A DNA stretch of 64,000 nucleotides from Acanthacorydalis orientalis (GCA_034766995.1 CM068315.1:50919162-50983161), one strand, 5' to 3'. Numbered from the stretch's first letter, positions 12,107-25,326 are shown. Notes: generated from the sequence alone by a model not told the origin. Translations and numbers: made by a program.

Positions 12107-12330
12107 TTAATTTCTGTAAATGTGAAAAATAACAAAAATCAAATAAAATGTAACATCGGTAATAAAAATCGCTTCTAGGACTGTGTACTTCGATGCGACC
12201 ACATGCACTGCGACCGCACACATTTCTAACGAGTGCCACACGTGCTGCACTCTCATGTTTTGTTTTTTATGGTACTTTTTATGCTGTTTTTTCGTTACAA
12301 ACTGTTCTTCTGGGCGTGACACGTAATTAA
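12107..12330. other. Islet with short minus-strand frame
   Basis: A 71-codon minus frame begins MSRPEEQFVTKKQHKKYHKK and becomes hydrophobic and AT-coded after about residue 45. It is basic early and has no known motif. CpG-bearing 12170-12250 gives it its length; probably not a gene. Confidence 0.2.
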
Positions 12331-12656
12331 AAGAACTAACATAAAATGTATTGTATTAGAGCAGTATTCTATTTATTTTTTTAAATATATAAACATATCT
12401 CTCTATATCTTTCTCTCTAAATGTACGTTTTATTTTGAAAACATCTTTTGTTATTTTTTTGAATATTTTGACTGTAAAAAAATATTTTTCGATTCTAACC
12501 TCATGGTAATTGATTTTCATGAATAAAAAATAATATAAAATTAGATAACCTTTATTCTAGATATTTATCAACACATTATTTCAGTCATATTGATTTGGAT
12601 TTTATAAAGTATAAATATAATATTTATTCTTCTACGTATGTCTTCTACCTTTCTCT

Positions 12657-12660
<4 letters not shown>

Positions 12661-12711
<51 letters not shown>
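12661..12711. repeat. (TA)n, 51 bp
   Basis: A pure tract after a short CT-rich lead-in at 12648-12658. Confidence 0.95.
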
Positions 12712-12714
<3 letters not shown>

Positions 12715-12948
12715 TATTGATATAAACCCACACATTTGGAAGTACGTATTTGAAAGAAAAGTCCATTACTAAGGAATTAGTTCTTTTAGTGAATGTAAAT
12801 AATTGTATTAAAAATTAAAAGCATTTATTTTACTACTAATCAAGAAACTAAATATAGATTCTTTTGTATACTCTATATACATTAGTATGAAATGGTAATT
12901 TTAAAAGAGGTTATAAAATTACACAATACACTCGGTTATAATAAACGT

Positions 12949-12990
<42 letters not shown>
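12949..12990. repeat. Compound (AC)n(AT)n
   Basis: About 20 bp of AC change directly into about 24 bp of AT. Confidence 0.95.
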
Positions 12991-12991
<1 letters not shown>

Positions 12992-13443
12992 ACAACAATT
13001 AAAAATTAAACAAATTTTTTTGAATAAAACTATTGTGGAACTTAATTATCATGAGTATTAATGATTTTATAAAAATACTCTTTTTTGCATTATAAGTCAT
13101 TGTTTTATAGGAAAAATTATTCTTAATGAATATTTATAATGTGAATATTTATATGTTATAATTATTTGCAAAAAATAAATGGATAATAAAATCATTATTC
13201 AAAATTCTGTATTACTTATAATAGTTTTTAATATTAAACTTAAAATATAGACAGACTGGTTACTGTTGAAAAAAATATCATCAGGTTCTAAATACTTTTT
13301 TTCTCGGTTCTGATGTTTACAATCGTGTAAGTTATATTAATTATTGTTTTTACAGAAATAATATAACTCAATGTAGACTTTTGTAAACTAGTTTCTAAAG
13401 AAACATACGTGCTTCTTTATGTGAAAGTGAACAAGATATCAGG

Positions 13444-14186
13444 GGTCAAATGCATCTCAAAGCATTAATAATGCACAATAAATTGAGTATTAAAAAACTT
13501 TCTGGAAGATAGGTGCCGCGTTTTCTCACTGCAAAGCAAAAAGAGTTCGTACTCGAATATCAGCCGACTCCTTGGAACTGTTTAAAAAGAATCTAGTAGA
13601 TTTTATGCGACGTTTTGTAACTATTGATAAAATTGGATTCACTGTTACACATCAGAATATAAAAAGGAATTAAAACAATGGACTGAACTTGATAAAAAGT
13701 CTCCAAAGAAGGTAAAGATGCTTCACTTGGCTGGAAAGGTGATGGTGTCAATTTTCTGAGATGTGAAAGGAAATCTCTTGATCAACTATCTTCAGACGAG
13801 AAAAACAGTTACTAGCCAATTCTATTCAGCATTTTTGGAAAAGTTGAAGGTGATGATAAATGTCCTGAAATGGACAAGAAAAAAGTATTGTTTCACCATG
13901 ACAATTCACTGGTTAATTTAAGCGTTGTCGCTCAATAAAAATTGGCCGAATTTAACATTGAAATCCTTCCTTAATTCATTGTATTCGCCTGATTTGGTTC
14001 TACTGTTGGACATCTGTTCCCGAAATCCACAATTTTTCTGGCTGGAAAACAACTTGAGTCGAATGAAGAGGCGATAGAAGCCGCAAACGGATATTTTAAA
14101 GATTTAGAAGAAACTCATTTCTGGGAGTGAATTGCAAAGCTGGAGAAAAGTGAGTTGAGATTCGGGGGAATTATCTCAAAAAATAA
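13444..14186 (+). pseudogene. Mariner transposase, degenerate, N-terminus missing
   Basis: Translated pieces follow the mariner transposase order across about 248 codons, against about 345 in the intact family. They are the WVPRLLT-like block as VPRFLTAKQKEF (its Trp now a TAG at 13510-13512), FMRRFVTIDKIGFT, AGKVMVSIF, KKKVLFHHDNS, YSPDL, FLAGKQLESNEEAIEAA and a GNYLKK-stop terminus. Likely catalytic Asp codons lie at 13626-13628, 13900-13902 and 14009-14011; the second and third are about 36 codons apart and separated by a one-base frameshift near 13975. Several TGG codons have become TGA or TAG. The first roughly 95 residues, with the helix-turn-helix region, cannot be found upstream. It belongs to a different mariner group from the 51536 family. 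Confidence 0.82.
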
Positions 14187-14249
14187 AGTACACTTTCAAA
14201 CTGCAGCTATTCTCTAAAATCGAACCAAGTTACTCTTCAATTCGCGCTC

Positions 14250-14252
<3 letters not shown>
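14187..14252 (+). mobile_element. 3' untranslated part and terminal repeat of the 13444 mariner
   Basis: Between the transposase stop and the TA tract at 14249 lies the block CGAACCAAGTTACTCTT (14223-14239) followed by CGCGCTCATATA. The same block recurs at 55899. A block shared by two distant loci, at the expected distance after a mariner stop codon, is best read as the terminal inverted repeat. I could not find the matching left end upstream of 13444. Confidence 0.6.
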
Positions 14253-14280
<28 letters not shown>

Positions 14281-14297
14281 TATGTGTGTGTGTATGT
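14249..14297. repeat. (TA)n then (TG)n
   Basis: The tract directly follows the right end of the 13444 mariner. Confidence 0.93.
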
Positions 14298-14399
14298 ACG
14301 TTTTATTTAGGAAATAAAACTCATAATTGTTTATAAAAACGTCGAAATAATGAAACAAAACATGTATCTATCGTAACACATTTATATAATTGAAAGGCA

Positions 14400-14860
14400 A
14401 ATTTGTTTTCTACAAAGAACGATAGTAAAATAAAATGGCGTAAATGCAGATTACTCAGAAAGAAATATTTGCAGTTACCAAAATGCAGCGGAGCAGTTAA
14501 AAAGAAACGAACGAAGAATGACATGCAGTAAACATAAAAAGAAGAACCCGACGACGAGGTTTTACAACACTGAAGCGCATCATTAATGTCATGGACCGGA
14601 AGCACTATGTCCGGATGTCCAGCCGAGCAAAAGTGTCACTGCCAGAGCAAGCCAGTAGGGTCACGAAACGAAACTGAGATATGTTCGATCGAGATGAATA
14701 TATTTGCATTTCATACAATGAATGGCGGTTCGAACATACCATATAGTTCAATATAGATATGGTGACGGTGTATCAGTGCCAGTCGCAAAATAGAGCTTTC
14801 TCTTCGTGAAAAACAACAAGAGGCAACCGCCGGATATAGAAGATACAAGGACCGGAATAA
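14400..14860. other. Islet just 3' of the mariner
   Basis: CpG-bearing sequence (CCCGACGACGAGG, GGACCGGAAGCACTATGTCC, CGATCGAG) with an octamer-like ATTTGCAT at 14705. A 94-codon minus frame (14321-14605) is Phe- and Cys-rich and unrecognised. Candidate regulatory element. Confidence 0.3.
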
Positions 14861-15052
14861 GATTACAAGAAAAACTAGTTCGTATATCGTCAAACGTAAT
14901 GATAGAGAATTGTATATATTTCTACATTTGTGTCCTTCCTTCAGATTTGTTTCACAAACGTAAATTACTTTACAAAAGCAAAACTTGATCGCAATGTAAA
15001 ATCACATTTTATTTCGTTTCGTACTTCTCTATCTGAATTTTTTTTCAATATT

Positions 15053-15055
<3 letters not shown>

Positions 15056-15103
<48 letters not shown>

Positions 15104-15104
15104 T

Positions 15105-15135
<31 letters not shown>

Positions 15136-15160
15136 CATGTATGTATGTGTGCATGCATGT
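15056..15160. repeat. (TA)n/(TATG)n/(TGCA)n compound
   Basis: Two TA runs (15056-15098 and 15109-15132) end in a TG, TATG and TGCATGCATG stretch. Confidence 0.93.
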
Positions 15161-16040
15161 GTAAAAGTATAAAAATGGTTTTTGGTTAATGTTATAATAT
15201 TCATAAGTTAGTGATGTTCCAAGTTTCTGATCAAATGATTTTTTATGTCTTGTAATATAAAACTATTCGGCACAGCAGTAAAATAAAGAGCTTTTGGATA
15301 TACAAAGAGTTTATTCATACGAAGATATCAAAACTTTGAACAAAACAGGAAATGTCTGAATGTAGGTGAAAAAATATAGACGAGTCAAAAACAGAATTAC
15401 AGTCGTACAATTGATAGTTTTCTCCATCCTTTCTAAATAAAGATATCGATTTTAATTTTAAATTGATATTCATTGTAATGAATTTCATATATAAATCATA
15501 TTATAAATATGCATTTCGATAGTGAAATCAAAAGAAATATTAAAAGATATATCAGTAACAAATCTGTAAAAAATTTTTTTCAAACTATTTTCCTATATAT
15601 AAAATATAATTCCGTCGTAAAATTTCCATAGAACAAATTAAACTAATTAATTTTCTTCAGTAAGTAGAATAATGTTTAGAAATGTGTACATAAAAATTGA
15701 TTCAATTACAGAAAAATATTAAACTTCTAGAATTCAGTCAGTTTTTATTATTTACTTAAAATAGATTAAATGAAAATATAGCATTTGAATAAAACCAACT
15801 TATTCAAGATTATTAAAGGAAAATGCATGTTTAATAAAGAAAATAAAATTAATTTTTAGAACGATGTTAGTAGAGTGGCATATAAAATCTTTCAATATAT
15901 AAAAAATAATTCTATCATAAAATTTACATACAGCAAATTTTTACTTTTTGTGTAGACCACCCTCTTGCAACTCGATTCCTCTCCCCTCCAATACATTCTA
16001 CAAGTAACAGGTTAACCATTTTCATTCCCAATCGTCAATG

Positions 16041-16097
16041 ATTGGTTGATGGATATCGCGTGGTCTCTGTTCTAATTGGTTGACATCAGTCACATGG
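16041..16097 (+). promoter_or_regulatory. Two tandem ATTGG-CRCRTGG modules
   Basis: ATTGG at 16041 and CGCGTGG at 16057 form one module; ATTGG at 16075 and CACATGG at 16091 form the other. The start-to-start distance is 16 bp in both, and again 16 bp in the third copy at 61599/61615. ATTGG is the reverse of the CCAAT box bound by NF-Y, and CACGTG/CACATG is the E-box type bound by basic helix-loop-helix proteins. Binding is inferred, not shown. Confidence 0.4.
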
Positions 16098-16403
16098 ATG
16101 TAGCTCTTTCACGGTGTTCAACGAAAGAGGTGCATACGATTTCAATGTAAAACTCATGAGATTTATTCAAAATATCGTATTCACTGAAGCTTTAGAGTAA
16201 AAAAAATTGTTACACATTTTAACATTGTATTTTGTTGTTAATTTTTATAAACTTTTTCAATAAAAAAATACAATTTATATTTTACGCAGATTCTTTGTAC
16301 GCATAATTTGTTAATTTCTATTATTTGTTACGGGAGAGCGAGCGGGAAATGAAGCCCCTCCGGGTGTCAGCGAGTATAGCGAGTAGAGGGCAGAGCCCCC
16401 TAT
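16041..16403 (+). repeat. Dispersed element with paired CCAAT/E-box-like modules and GC-rich tail, copy A
   Basis: Two adjacent modules begin this stretch: ATTGGTTGATGGATATCGCG (16041, continuing TGG) and ATTGGTTGACATCAGTCACA (16075, continuing TGG). After about 150 bp comes a block with AATAAAAAAATA and ATTTATATTTTACGCA (16253-16291), then ATAATTTGTTAATTTCTATT (16303) running into GCGAGCGGG and GCCCCTCCGGG (16337-16363) and CAGAGCCCCC (16391-16400). Blocks in the same order and sense occur at 61599-62012, so the two are copies of one element. The CCAAT and CACGTG-like sites suggest promoter or enhancer character, but that is inference. Confidence 0.6.
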
Positions 16404-17288
16404 CAAAGAAAAACAAATCATTTCAATTTAATTCGTTCATAGTAAATGGATAGTTTATTAAGATTTTTTTCAAAAGTATTTGAATTTTAACTACAATTAT
16501 TTTATTGAAAAGTAACTGCGTATACTTTAAAATAACTACATAGATTACACTATTTATTCCGGAAATTTGTTTTCGAAGTACGAGATATTTTTAAATGCGA
16601 CTCTCTACATAAATATAAAAATGCATTAAGATTGAATTTAATTGAAAATACTGAATACAATGTTATTGAAGTGCAATATAAGAGTAGAAAATAAGTGTTT
16701 CACATTGATAATTTAAATTCTATATTGCACATTTTCCAGTCTTGAATATATTTCATTATGCTATTTTCTAAATTGGTTTGCAGAATTTATAGTAAGATGT
16801 TAGCACTTGGAAGTTCTTTTGTTGATCGAAAAATAGAAATGAAGAAGACGAAATGTTCATTGTCTGACATGTCTGCATAAATTGTAGCGTAGACGGGTTT
16901 TATTATTACTTATTTTGTACGTACGGTTTTGCTATTTAGTGTGTTTTAGGGCATTCAATACATTTCAATATTCTTCACATAGTTCCCCAGATATATTTCA
17001 TAGTTTGTTTTTATTGTGTTCAGTTATTATTTGAGAAGGATTCATGATGAATTTTAATGATTTTATGTTTTATTCTCTTCTGTAAGTTACATTTATACGT
17101 TAAAGTATACAGATACATACATTGTGTTACAAATGTATACGTGTGTGATATTTATTGCCTTTTGTTTACAACGAGACGGATTTTATTGAAAATAAGTATG
17201 AAATTTTAAAAACTGGGAATACTATTAACATTATTATTATTTTAACTAATCATTTTGTAAAAAAGATAGCATGAAACCAAGAGAAGGG

Positions 17289-17336
<48 letters not shown>

Positions 17337-19880
17337 AAATTTAAAGAAAGTATGCATTGAATTTTTCTAAAGATTAAAAAATAAAGAAGACGTTGTAAAA
17401 ATGAATTTTCAGAGTTAACGTGGTTTCACTAATTCTAATTTCAGAAATACAGATTGAAAATTTTTTTATTTTAAAAATGAACATTCAGATAAATTCGTTA
17501 TCATTAATCATTATTCAATTTTTAATACAAATAATATTTACATATGTACTTATTGTTACAATAAAAATTATAAATAAATAATTTTCGGGTTGTTCTTTAT
17601 GAAATTTAAAAAAACACATGGGAAATACTGAATGTAGAAAGATGTATTTGATAGTGTAAACTCTAATAAACAACAACCAAAAATAATATTTATGATAATT
17701 TTCCATCACAGGAGATATATTTTTTTAAATTTTTTTTTTACTTAAGATAATGTTATGTATGAGTATACCGATCGATAATTAGATGGGGTTTGAAAAAAAT
17801 GACAAAGGGAATTACTTCAATCTTATAATGTTTCACGTACGGAAATATTTAATTCAATTGCAGATATAATGCATTATTAAAGACATTGAAATAATAGAAA
17901 AGTATGAAAATTGTTCTCGCGAGTAGAAAATTTTGAATAGCAAATTGCGGAAGAGGACGGTTTATATGATCTCATTAATCATTTTAACGTGTAAAGCATA
18001 ATTTACAATGAGCTATTTAAAAAAAACCACAACGCCATGCAAGATGTAAAGTGAGAACTAAGATACGTACTTTTTCATGCAATAAAATATAAGGTTTAAT
18101 TAAACTCCATGGTAAAATTACGTATTTACATCTACACATACATTATCTCTCTCTTTCTTTCATACATACGCACTTTATATATATATATCGTATTTTTATA
18201 TTAATTATATAAAAAAGAGCAATGTTATTAATATGAAAAAATAGAAAAATGTTTTCCTGATTAAAAAATCTTTTCATTTATTTATGTTTCTATTTCAAAA
18301 AGTAAAAACGCTACAATTTTTTGTAAATTGGTTTTTATACTTTTTTAAATAAGTATTCGAATTATTAATAAATTTGTATTTTTTTTGATAAATATGTTTT
18401 ATGTTTCTAAGAAATACATTAACTAAGGTATTAACATTTTATTTTATTGTACATTTTTCAATTTATATTTAACAAAATATTTAATTTATATTTGAAACAA
18501 ATCTTAAAAAATAATCGAGTACACATTGAAATTGGAGATTAAAAATGCATTTAACCTAAATGAATTAATAATGTGTGCCATATGATAATATTCATACAGG
18601 AATCGACCAGTGTGTTAAACTTATCAAAGTTGGATATTCCCTTTATCCCTTAGTAATTTTCAACTAAGTATCAAGTGTAGTGGAAACATTCTATATGTAT
18701 GTATAAAATAAACCCCTTTATCATGAATGGGATCATGATTATAATCGGTATGAAGGATAGTAGTTATTTGAAAGATACTCATGTCAAATATTATACAATT
18801 GGTCTCTATGAGATTTAGTCTAATTTTTGATTAATACAAAATAATTATCAATTTAGAATCAAGAAGTGAATGATCAAATTATGAACACTAAGTAGAGTGC
18901 TCTTATAATAAATGTTATTATAAATGAAATAATGTAGTGATCTTAAAATAATAAATGTATTGAATAAATTTAAAATTTTTTAAAGTTTACTTCAGATTAA
19001 TTAATATAGATTTTTTTATATCACTACCCTAGTAATCAAATTATTATTTATTGACAAATTTTATTAGAAAAAAATTATTTAAAAAATTTACCAAAAAAAA
19101 ATACTTATTTTCAAAAATTATATATAATTACAAGAAATACAACAAATAAATTGTCTTAAAAACACTAGATAGATATAAAATACATTTAAATACGAAAATA
19201 ATATAATAAAAAATACTGTTAGTATTATTATTCGATGTGCAATGGAAGAAAATAATTTAAAACATATTAATATAATTAAAGAATTCTTCAATAAAAAATA
19301 TTTATAACTGAAAATCGTCAATGTAAAAATAAAATAATAGAAAAGATAATAAATGAAATAAAATATGCATTTTGACGAGTATCACATTTAAATTAATATT
19401 TGTTATACTTTATGAATTAATTAAAACATTATTTATTTTATCTTTTCCATTATATACTTAATATTTTTTTATTATTTACTTTATAAATTAATAAATTTAA
19501 TTCTCATATAATAATTTATACTTGGATAATATTAATTATAAACAAAAATATCATCAACATTTTTAAAGAAGCAAATAAAAAGTATTTATTAAAAAAAATA
19601 TTTCTGTACTTTTAGTTATTTTGCTGTATTAAATATACTAAGTACAATAGATCATAGCATCTTTATTTATAAAGCAATATGAGTATTTCGATTACACAGT
19701 TTTAAAATGTTTATATATGATTAGAAATAACTGACATATTTAATATTATTGTCAAAATCGATTTCCTTCACTTATTCATCATTTATTGCGTCACCTTTTT
19801 ATACATGAAATAAATGTTTAAAAATATTGAAAAAATAAGAACATATCAATGAGAAGAAAGCTAAAAAAAAATAAAGTACT
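16404..19880. other. AT-rich desert, no gene seen
   Basis: Contains one TA tract (17293) and no islet. Minus-strand frames at 17515 and 19118 are Ile/Phe/Tyr-rich by composition only. Confidence 0.5.
17293..17333. repeat. (TA)n, 41 bp
   Basis: A pure tract in AT-rich sequence. Confidence 0.95.
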
Positions 19881-19889
19881 GTCCTGTAT

Positions 19890-20060
19890 CATCCTAGATG
19901 TGACTGATGTTACCGGTGTGCTTTGTCGCCGGACGTTGGACAGTTATAATGAAGACTGAATGCGTCGTGGTCGGATGCCATTAAATGCGTGCGCAAGTGA
20001 AAATGGTGGCGAATACAGTGTTATTTTGTGACTCATTTCGTACATCCAAAAGCTCTCTCA
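19890..20060. other. GC-richer islet
   Basis: GATGTTACCGGTGTGCTTTG, GCGTCGTGGTCGGATGCC and AATGCGTGCGCAAGTG give several CpGs. No frame of interest. Confidence 0.35.
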
Positions 20061-20140
20061 TTTCTTATAAAAAATCGTTTGTATACAAATAATTAACGCT
20101 GGGACAATTACAACATCAGTATTTATAACTTTGCGCATAA

Positions 20141-20146
<6 letters not shown>

Positions 20147-20207
<61 letters not shown>

Positions 20208-20230
20208 CAAGCATTTCTTCTCATATTAGT

Positions 20231-20262
<32 letters not shown>
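20147..20262. repeat. Two TA tracts
   Basis: A 58 bp run (20147-20204) and a 29 bp run (20234-20262) are separated by 29 bp. Confidence 0.95.
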
Positions 20263-20264
<2 letters not shown>

Positions 20265-20547
20265 GATCATCTTGTCAATTAGTAAATAATATAAGTAAAA
20301 TGAAGAAAGTAGTATAAAATATTTTATATACTACAAGCATGTGTATTAAATTTTTTAGAAATTATATGAATCTAAATACCGCATTAAGGCATTATTATTT
20401 ATTTATTGCTAAGTTACATACAGTAACTACATCGTGGTTTTTAATATTATACATATATATGAATAAATATTACGCATTTCAAAATTAATACAATACAATT
20501 TAATACTGTATGTTTTAAGAAAATTTTATATCATAAACGAAATAATA

Positions 20548-20652
20548 CATATATATATATATATATATACACATATATATATACACACATGTATAAATAT
20601 ATATATATATATATATGTATAAATATATATATATATACTTGTGTGTATATGT
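20548..20652. repeat. Interrupted TA/CA/AAATA tract
   Basis: TA blocks alternate with ACACAC and GTATAAA units. Confidence 0.92.
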
Positions 20653-21784
20653 AATAATATAACATAGAAATTAGAAAGTCTTGACGACATTAAATAATGT
20701 CATGTTTTGCAGGAACTAATTTTTCATTGAAAGCTTATAAATTACGATTTAAATTTGTATTTTGAAATAGAAAATATTTTATAAATCAATATGTTATCAA
20801 GAATATATAAACTCTGTAATTATTCATGGAAGTAATATTTGAAATGAAATTATATTTTTACATAAATTTTAAATAAATTCCATTTAATTTTTGGTAATAT
20901 TAGAATGTATAATAACTGTTGATAAATTAGAAGTATTAATGAATCTGATATGAAATATATTCATTTATTATAAGAAGAAAATGTATCTCATACAGTAATG
21001 AATTTAGTTACTTAGTTGCGGGTTTATACGTCGTCTTATATTAAGAAAAAAATATAAAAAATATAAAAATTTTTTTATAATGGTGCCATTAATATGTTCA
21101 AATTAAAAAAATGGACTTGGTGATTTCTGTTCGATCGATGATGACATAATAGTTGATTAATTTTTAAGTAATAATTTAAAATTTTATATAGTTATAAAAT
21201 ATTTCATTATTTAATAATATTCACTTGAAAAGTAATTATAAAATTGTATAAATAACTAATATGTTTATCAAACAATATCGAAGATATTCAATGTTTTAAA
21301 AAAGCAAAAAAAAAATAAAAGTAAGTTTTATTTTAATAATTAACAGAAAATTTTATTATCATGCTGTTATTATCATATATTATCGTGTTGGTGTTTTTAC
21401 ATCTGAAATCTGTTATCCAAAAAAACATTCCTTTTATTGAAATTTTGCAAATATAGTACACTTTGAACAAAAAACAAATTATATATCTAATTATTCGTAT
21501 ACTTTGTATGAGAATAATAAACTTTTTTTAAAAAAAATATATAATATTGCATGTTCATTGATGTTTTGTAATACGTTCGCACGGTTTCAAAATAATCTGA
21601 ATAAACAATATAGAAATACCGATGTTTTATTTCTTTAATTTTACAAGAACCAAAAAAAAGCAGATTAAAAAGAAAATTGAATGACATTATTGTTTTATTC
21701 ACAGTTTTAAACAAAAGAATGGTTTTGATATTCCATACATAAAGAGTCACAAAAAATAATGATATCATAAACATATGAATTTTT

Positions 21785-22060
21785 ACATAACGCCACCCAC
21801 AACGCGCATATAAAAGTAATTATCGTCAGCAGCGTTACATACGCTGGCATAGAAAATGCGAAAGAATTCATGAGCTTCGTTCGTCTCTCATAAATTATCC
21901 GGTGTTAGTCATAAACGCCAGTTTGATGAATTCATGATAGATGTGTACGTATAAGCACGTCGGATAAAGCTTCATAGAATAAAGGGAAGCAGACGCCGCC
22001 TACGAGTGGAAAGCGGTAATACATAACAATCGAACGAGGTTGATGACAATGTTTCTTACT
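21785..22060. other. GC-richer islet
   Basis: CGCCACCCACAACGCGCATA (21791) is followed by CATACGCTGGC and GCAGACGCCGCCTACGAGTG. The motif GAATTCATGA occurs twice, at about 21866 and 21928. A 65-codon minus frame here is unrecognised. Confidence 0.35.
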
Positions 22061-22225
22061 TAACGTGGATATATGATGGAATATCTTCATGAGCACGAAG
22101 TAATTACTACAAATATAAATTATATGCACAAGAATAAAAAAATGGATGGGCTCTTGCTCGATGCTATATCATTAAGCTTATAAATAGATACATATGTATA
22201 AGTATATGAATATATGTATATCAAT

Positions 22226-22227
<2 letters not shown>

Positions 22228-22278
<51 letters not shown>
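22228..22278. repeat. (TA)n, 51 bp
   Basis: A pure tract after a TATGTATATCAATCAA lead-in. Confidence 0.95.
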
Positions 22279-22282
<4 letters not shown>

Positions 22283-22476
22283 AAAATTTATAAAAACACA
22301 ATATTGGAAAATGAACAAAAACAGTTGATATAAATTGTTTATTTTTGTTACAAAATATAATTAACATATTTTATTCCTTTGTTTATTTTTGAACGCTAAA
22401 TGAAAGTCAGTGAATTTTGTAATATATGAGTTAACAAACATATTAATTTAATTGAATTTTGTTTTATATACTCGTG

Positions 22477-22481
<5 letters not shown>

Positions 22482-22521
<40 letters not shown>

Positions 22522-22605
22522 TTTTTAAATAAATTAAATTATTTTCATGCTGATAAATATATAATATTGTATTAAAACATAGCATTGGAAAATGGATTAA
22601 AATTG

Positions 22606-22639
<34 letters not shown>

Positions 22640-22642
22640 ACA

Positions 22643-22689
<47 letters not shown>
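22482..22689. repeat. TA tracts 22482-22519 and 22605-22689
   Basis: The second tract is broken by TTATA and CATC. The 85 bp between the tracts are plain AT-rich DNA. Confidence 0.94.
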
Positions 22690-22692
<3 letters not shown>

Positions 22693-24141
22693 TACTAAGA
22701 TTAAGTAAGAATATTATATATTTTTATATGACAACTAAAAGTATATCGAATTTGTCTATTAGAAAAATAAATCAAAAAAGAGAATCTAATTCCTTGTTGT
22801 ATTAAAGATAAATAAGTTTTAATTGTATTCGGAATGAAAATAAGTATTAAAAATGATATATGGTAAAAGTAATTTATTTTATTTTGATTAATTTTTCAAA
22901 ATTTTAAATTATAACATATTGTAATTATTTAAAATTACTTATTATTAAATAATAAAAAAAAAGGTTAAATTATACTTCAATTTCAAATAATTTATAGTCT
23001 TCTGTTTATGTTCAAATATATTTAAAACAATCTATTTGAAATAAAAAGAAGTGAAAAAATTGGGATACTATTTCATCAAAAACTAAACTTTGTGTTTCAA
23101 AAACTGTATACTGTTATTGTGTGTCAGAGTTTATGACACAAACTGAACTATACGCTATAAATTATATTTTTTTTCTGCAATAAAACTGTTCCCTGTGCCA
23201 CATTAGAAGCATCCATTCGGAAAAGGTTTAGTGAAGTTGGAAAAAATCAAGTAGTGTGCAGAAAAATCTTTGTTTCGAGAATTTTATTATCGTGTGTTCT
23301 TTGGCCATTGTGGTTGTATATTTTTAGTTTCAAGTACACAAACATTCTTTTTAATTGCTTACATTATTTTATATTTACTTGAAATATATAGAAGATAAAC
23401 GTTCAATTTTTAGTAATAATGATTTAGAATAATAATCGAATAAGTAATTCAATATATGACATGAATTTTTAAAAATATTAAGTAGAGTAAATTAATTTGT
23501 ACTTATTAATAATTTTTTATACACAAAAAAGACATATAAAAAATTTACTTTCTAGCCAAAAGTGCCTATTATGAAAGTGTGTTAAGTTGAATTACTTACT
23601 TTTGAAATACAAAAAGCATAGTCAGTTATTCGGAGCAAAAAAAATATTAAAAACAACCATGTGTTTTGTGTGGGTCTATATATATATATAAATGATATAT
23701 ATTTGAGAATAAAATTTTATTTAATTGGGTATTTGTAATATAATATTTTAATTTTGTGTTTTTATACGATAATGAGTACAAAAGTTTATTTTGTAATTAA
23801 AAACATATAACGAAACAAATATTTGTGAATTATATAAAAGTATATAATGAATATTAATTAAACATAAAATAAATAAATACATGCACACACATATATATAT
23901 ATATATACGTAGGCATGTAGATTTTCCTAGTTATAATTGATCTGATTGTAATTACAGAACATCAGATTTATAATACAATGAATAAAATTTCATGACAGAT
24001 AGCTTTCAGAAAGTTTCAAATAATATCAAAAAACAAATAAATACATTTTGCAAATTTATTTTTTAACAAGAATTTATTAATTTTAGAATTATCAACACTA
24101 GGTTACAATTATTAAAAAATTTTTATAATAATATAGATTTA

Positions 24142-24144
<3 letters not shown>

Positions 24145-24193
<49 letters not shown>
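24145..24193. repeat. (TA)n, 49 bp
   Basis: A pure tract. Confidence 0.95.
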
Positions 24194-24195
<2 letters not shown>

Positions 24196-24389
24196 ACTAT
24201 GTTGTAGAATGATAATCATTTTTATAATATAATTAATGGACTGATAATAATATAACGATAATATTAATATAAATAAAAAAATGAATAACCCTTCAGATTA
24301 ATATTTTTAATATATGTTGATAATATATAACTTAAAAGTATATCTCATATAGAAAATAAATTAAATACTCATTTAATAAGTTGAATCGG

Positions 24390-24432
<43 letters not shown>
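24390..24432. repeat. (TA)n, 43 bp
   Basis: A pure tract, only about 200 bp after the one at 24145. Confidence 0.95.
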
Positions 24433-24435
<3 letters not shown>

Positions 24436-25326
24436 AAACTGATTTTGACACGAGCTGTAAAAAATTGTGATGACTAAATGAATTTACTAGAATATGGTAT
24501 AAGTTAAAGAAAAAATGGTAATTAATTCTATTAAGGAGTAGTTTTAAAATTAACCAAAATTATTGTCCAAGAATTTTTTGACATCGGATACAAGATATAG
24601 TACTGAGGAGTTTTTTCCCATTAGTAGTTTATAGTGGGTTCACTATGTAAAGTATTTTCTTGACAGGATTTTTTTTAAATAGGTGGGATATATGCATTCC
24701 GTTAGTAACGAAAGGGTTGCATGAGTATCTGTATATATATATATATTTAAAAGATATATTTATAAATAGAAAAACACTTGTTCATTAAATTTTATTGTGT
24801 TTAACAGTAATTGGCTTGTACATTTTTCTTATTAAAAAATAATAAATTGAACAAAAAAAATATAGAATACACATGTAGATTGTAGATTATTTATGTGAAA
24901 AATTATTAATGTTGTGTTTTGAATGGTGTAAAAATGAATGAAAGAAAATGATATATATATTTTGAGAGGTGTAAAGAAAATTAAAAAACTACGAATGACT
25001 CTGGAACTGAAAATTGTCTACTTTGGCTTTTAATAATAATTTAAGTTAAAATAATTTAATTATGAAAGCATAAAATAAATGAAAATAGGCATTACAAATC
25101 TATTATTTTTGACTCTATGCAAATTTTATTAGTTTTTTTTTACATATAATTAATCATTATTTGTCATTGTATTTCCATAAGAATGCAAATATAATAAATT
25201 TTATAAATAATATTTTTGGTAGAAATATAATACAATAATTAAAATTATAAATTTTTCTTCAAAAAATTATCAACATTATCGTTTTCATTTATACATTTTT
25301 TTTTAACAAAATATTTTACTGAAATG

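Larger units (their letters stand above)
12330..13443. other. AT-rich stretch before the mariner
   Basis: Holds the TA tracts listed above. No left terminal repeat of the 13444 mariner could be recognised in 13260-13443. Confidence 0.45.

Noticed and set aside
14725..14745. tRNA T-arm-like GGTTCGAAC
   Set aside because: No acceptor stem, D-arm or anticodon arm at the right distances on either strand.
16041..16097. ER-stress response element (CCAAT-N9-CCACG)
   Set aside because: The order and spacing differ: the CCAAT complement comes first and the CACGTGG-type half starts 16 bp later. Only a generic CCAAT plus E-box reading is defensible.
22290..22605. Two ATTGGAAAATG-containing stretches (about 22303 and 22584) near TA tracts as a repeat family
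   Set aside because: Only about 12 bases match well. The remaining similarity is AT-rich composition.
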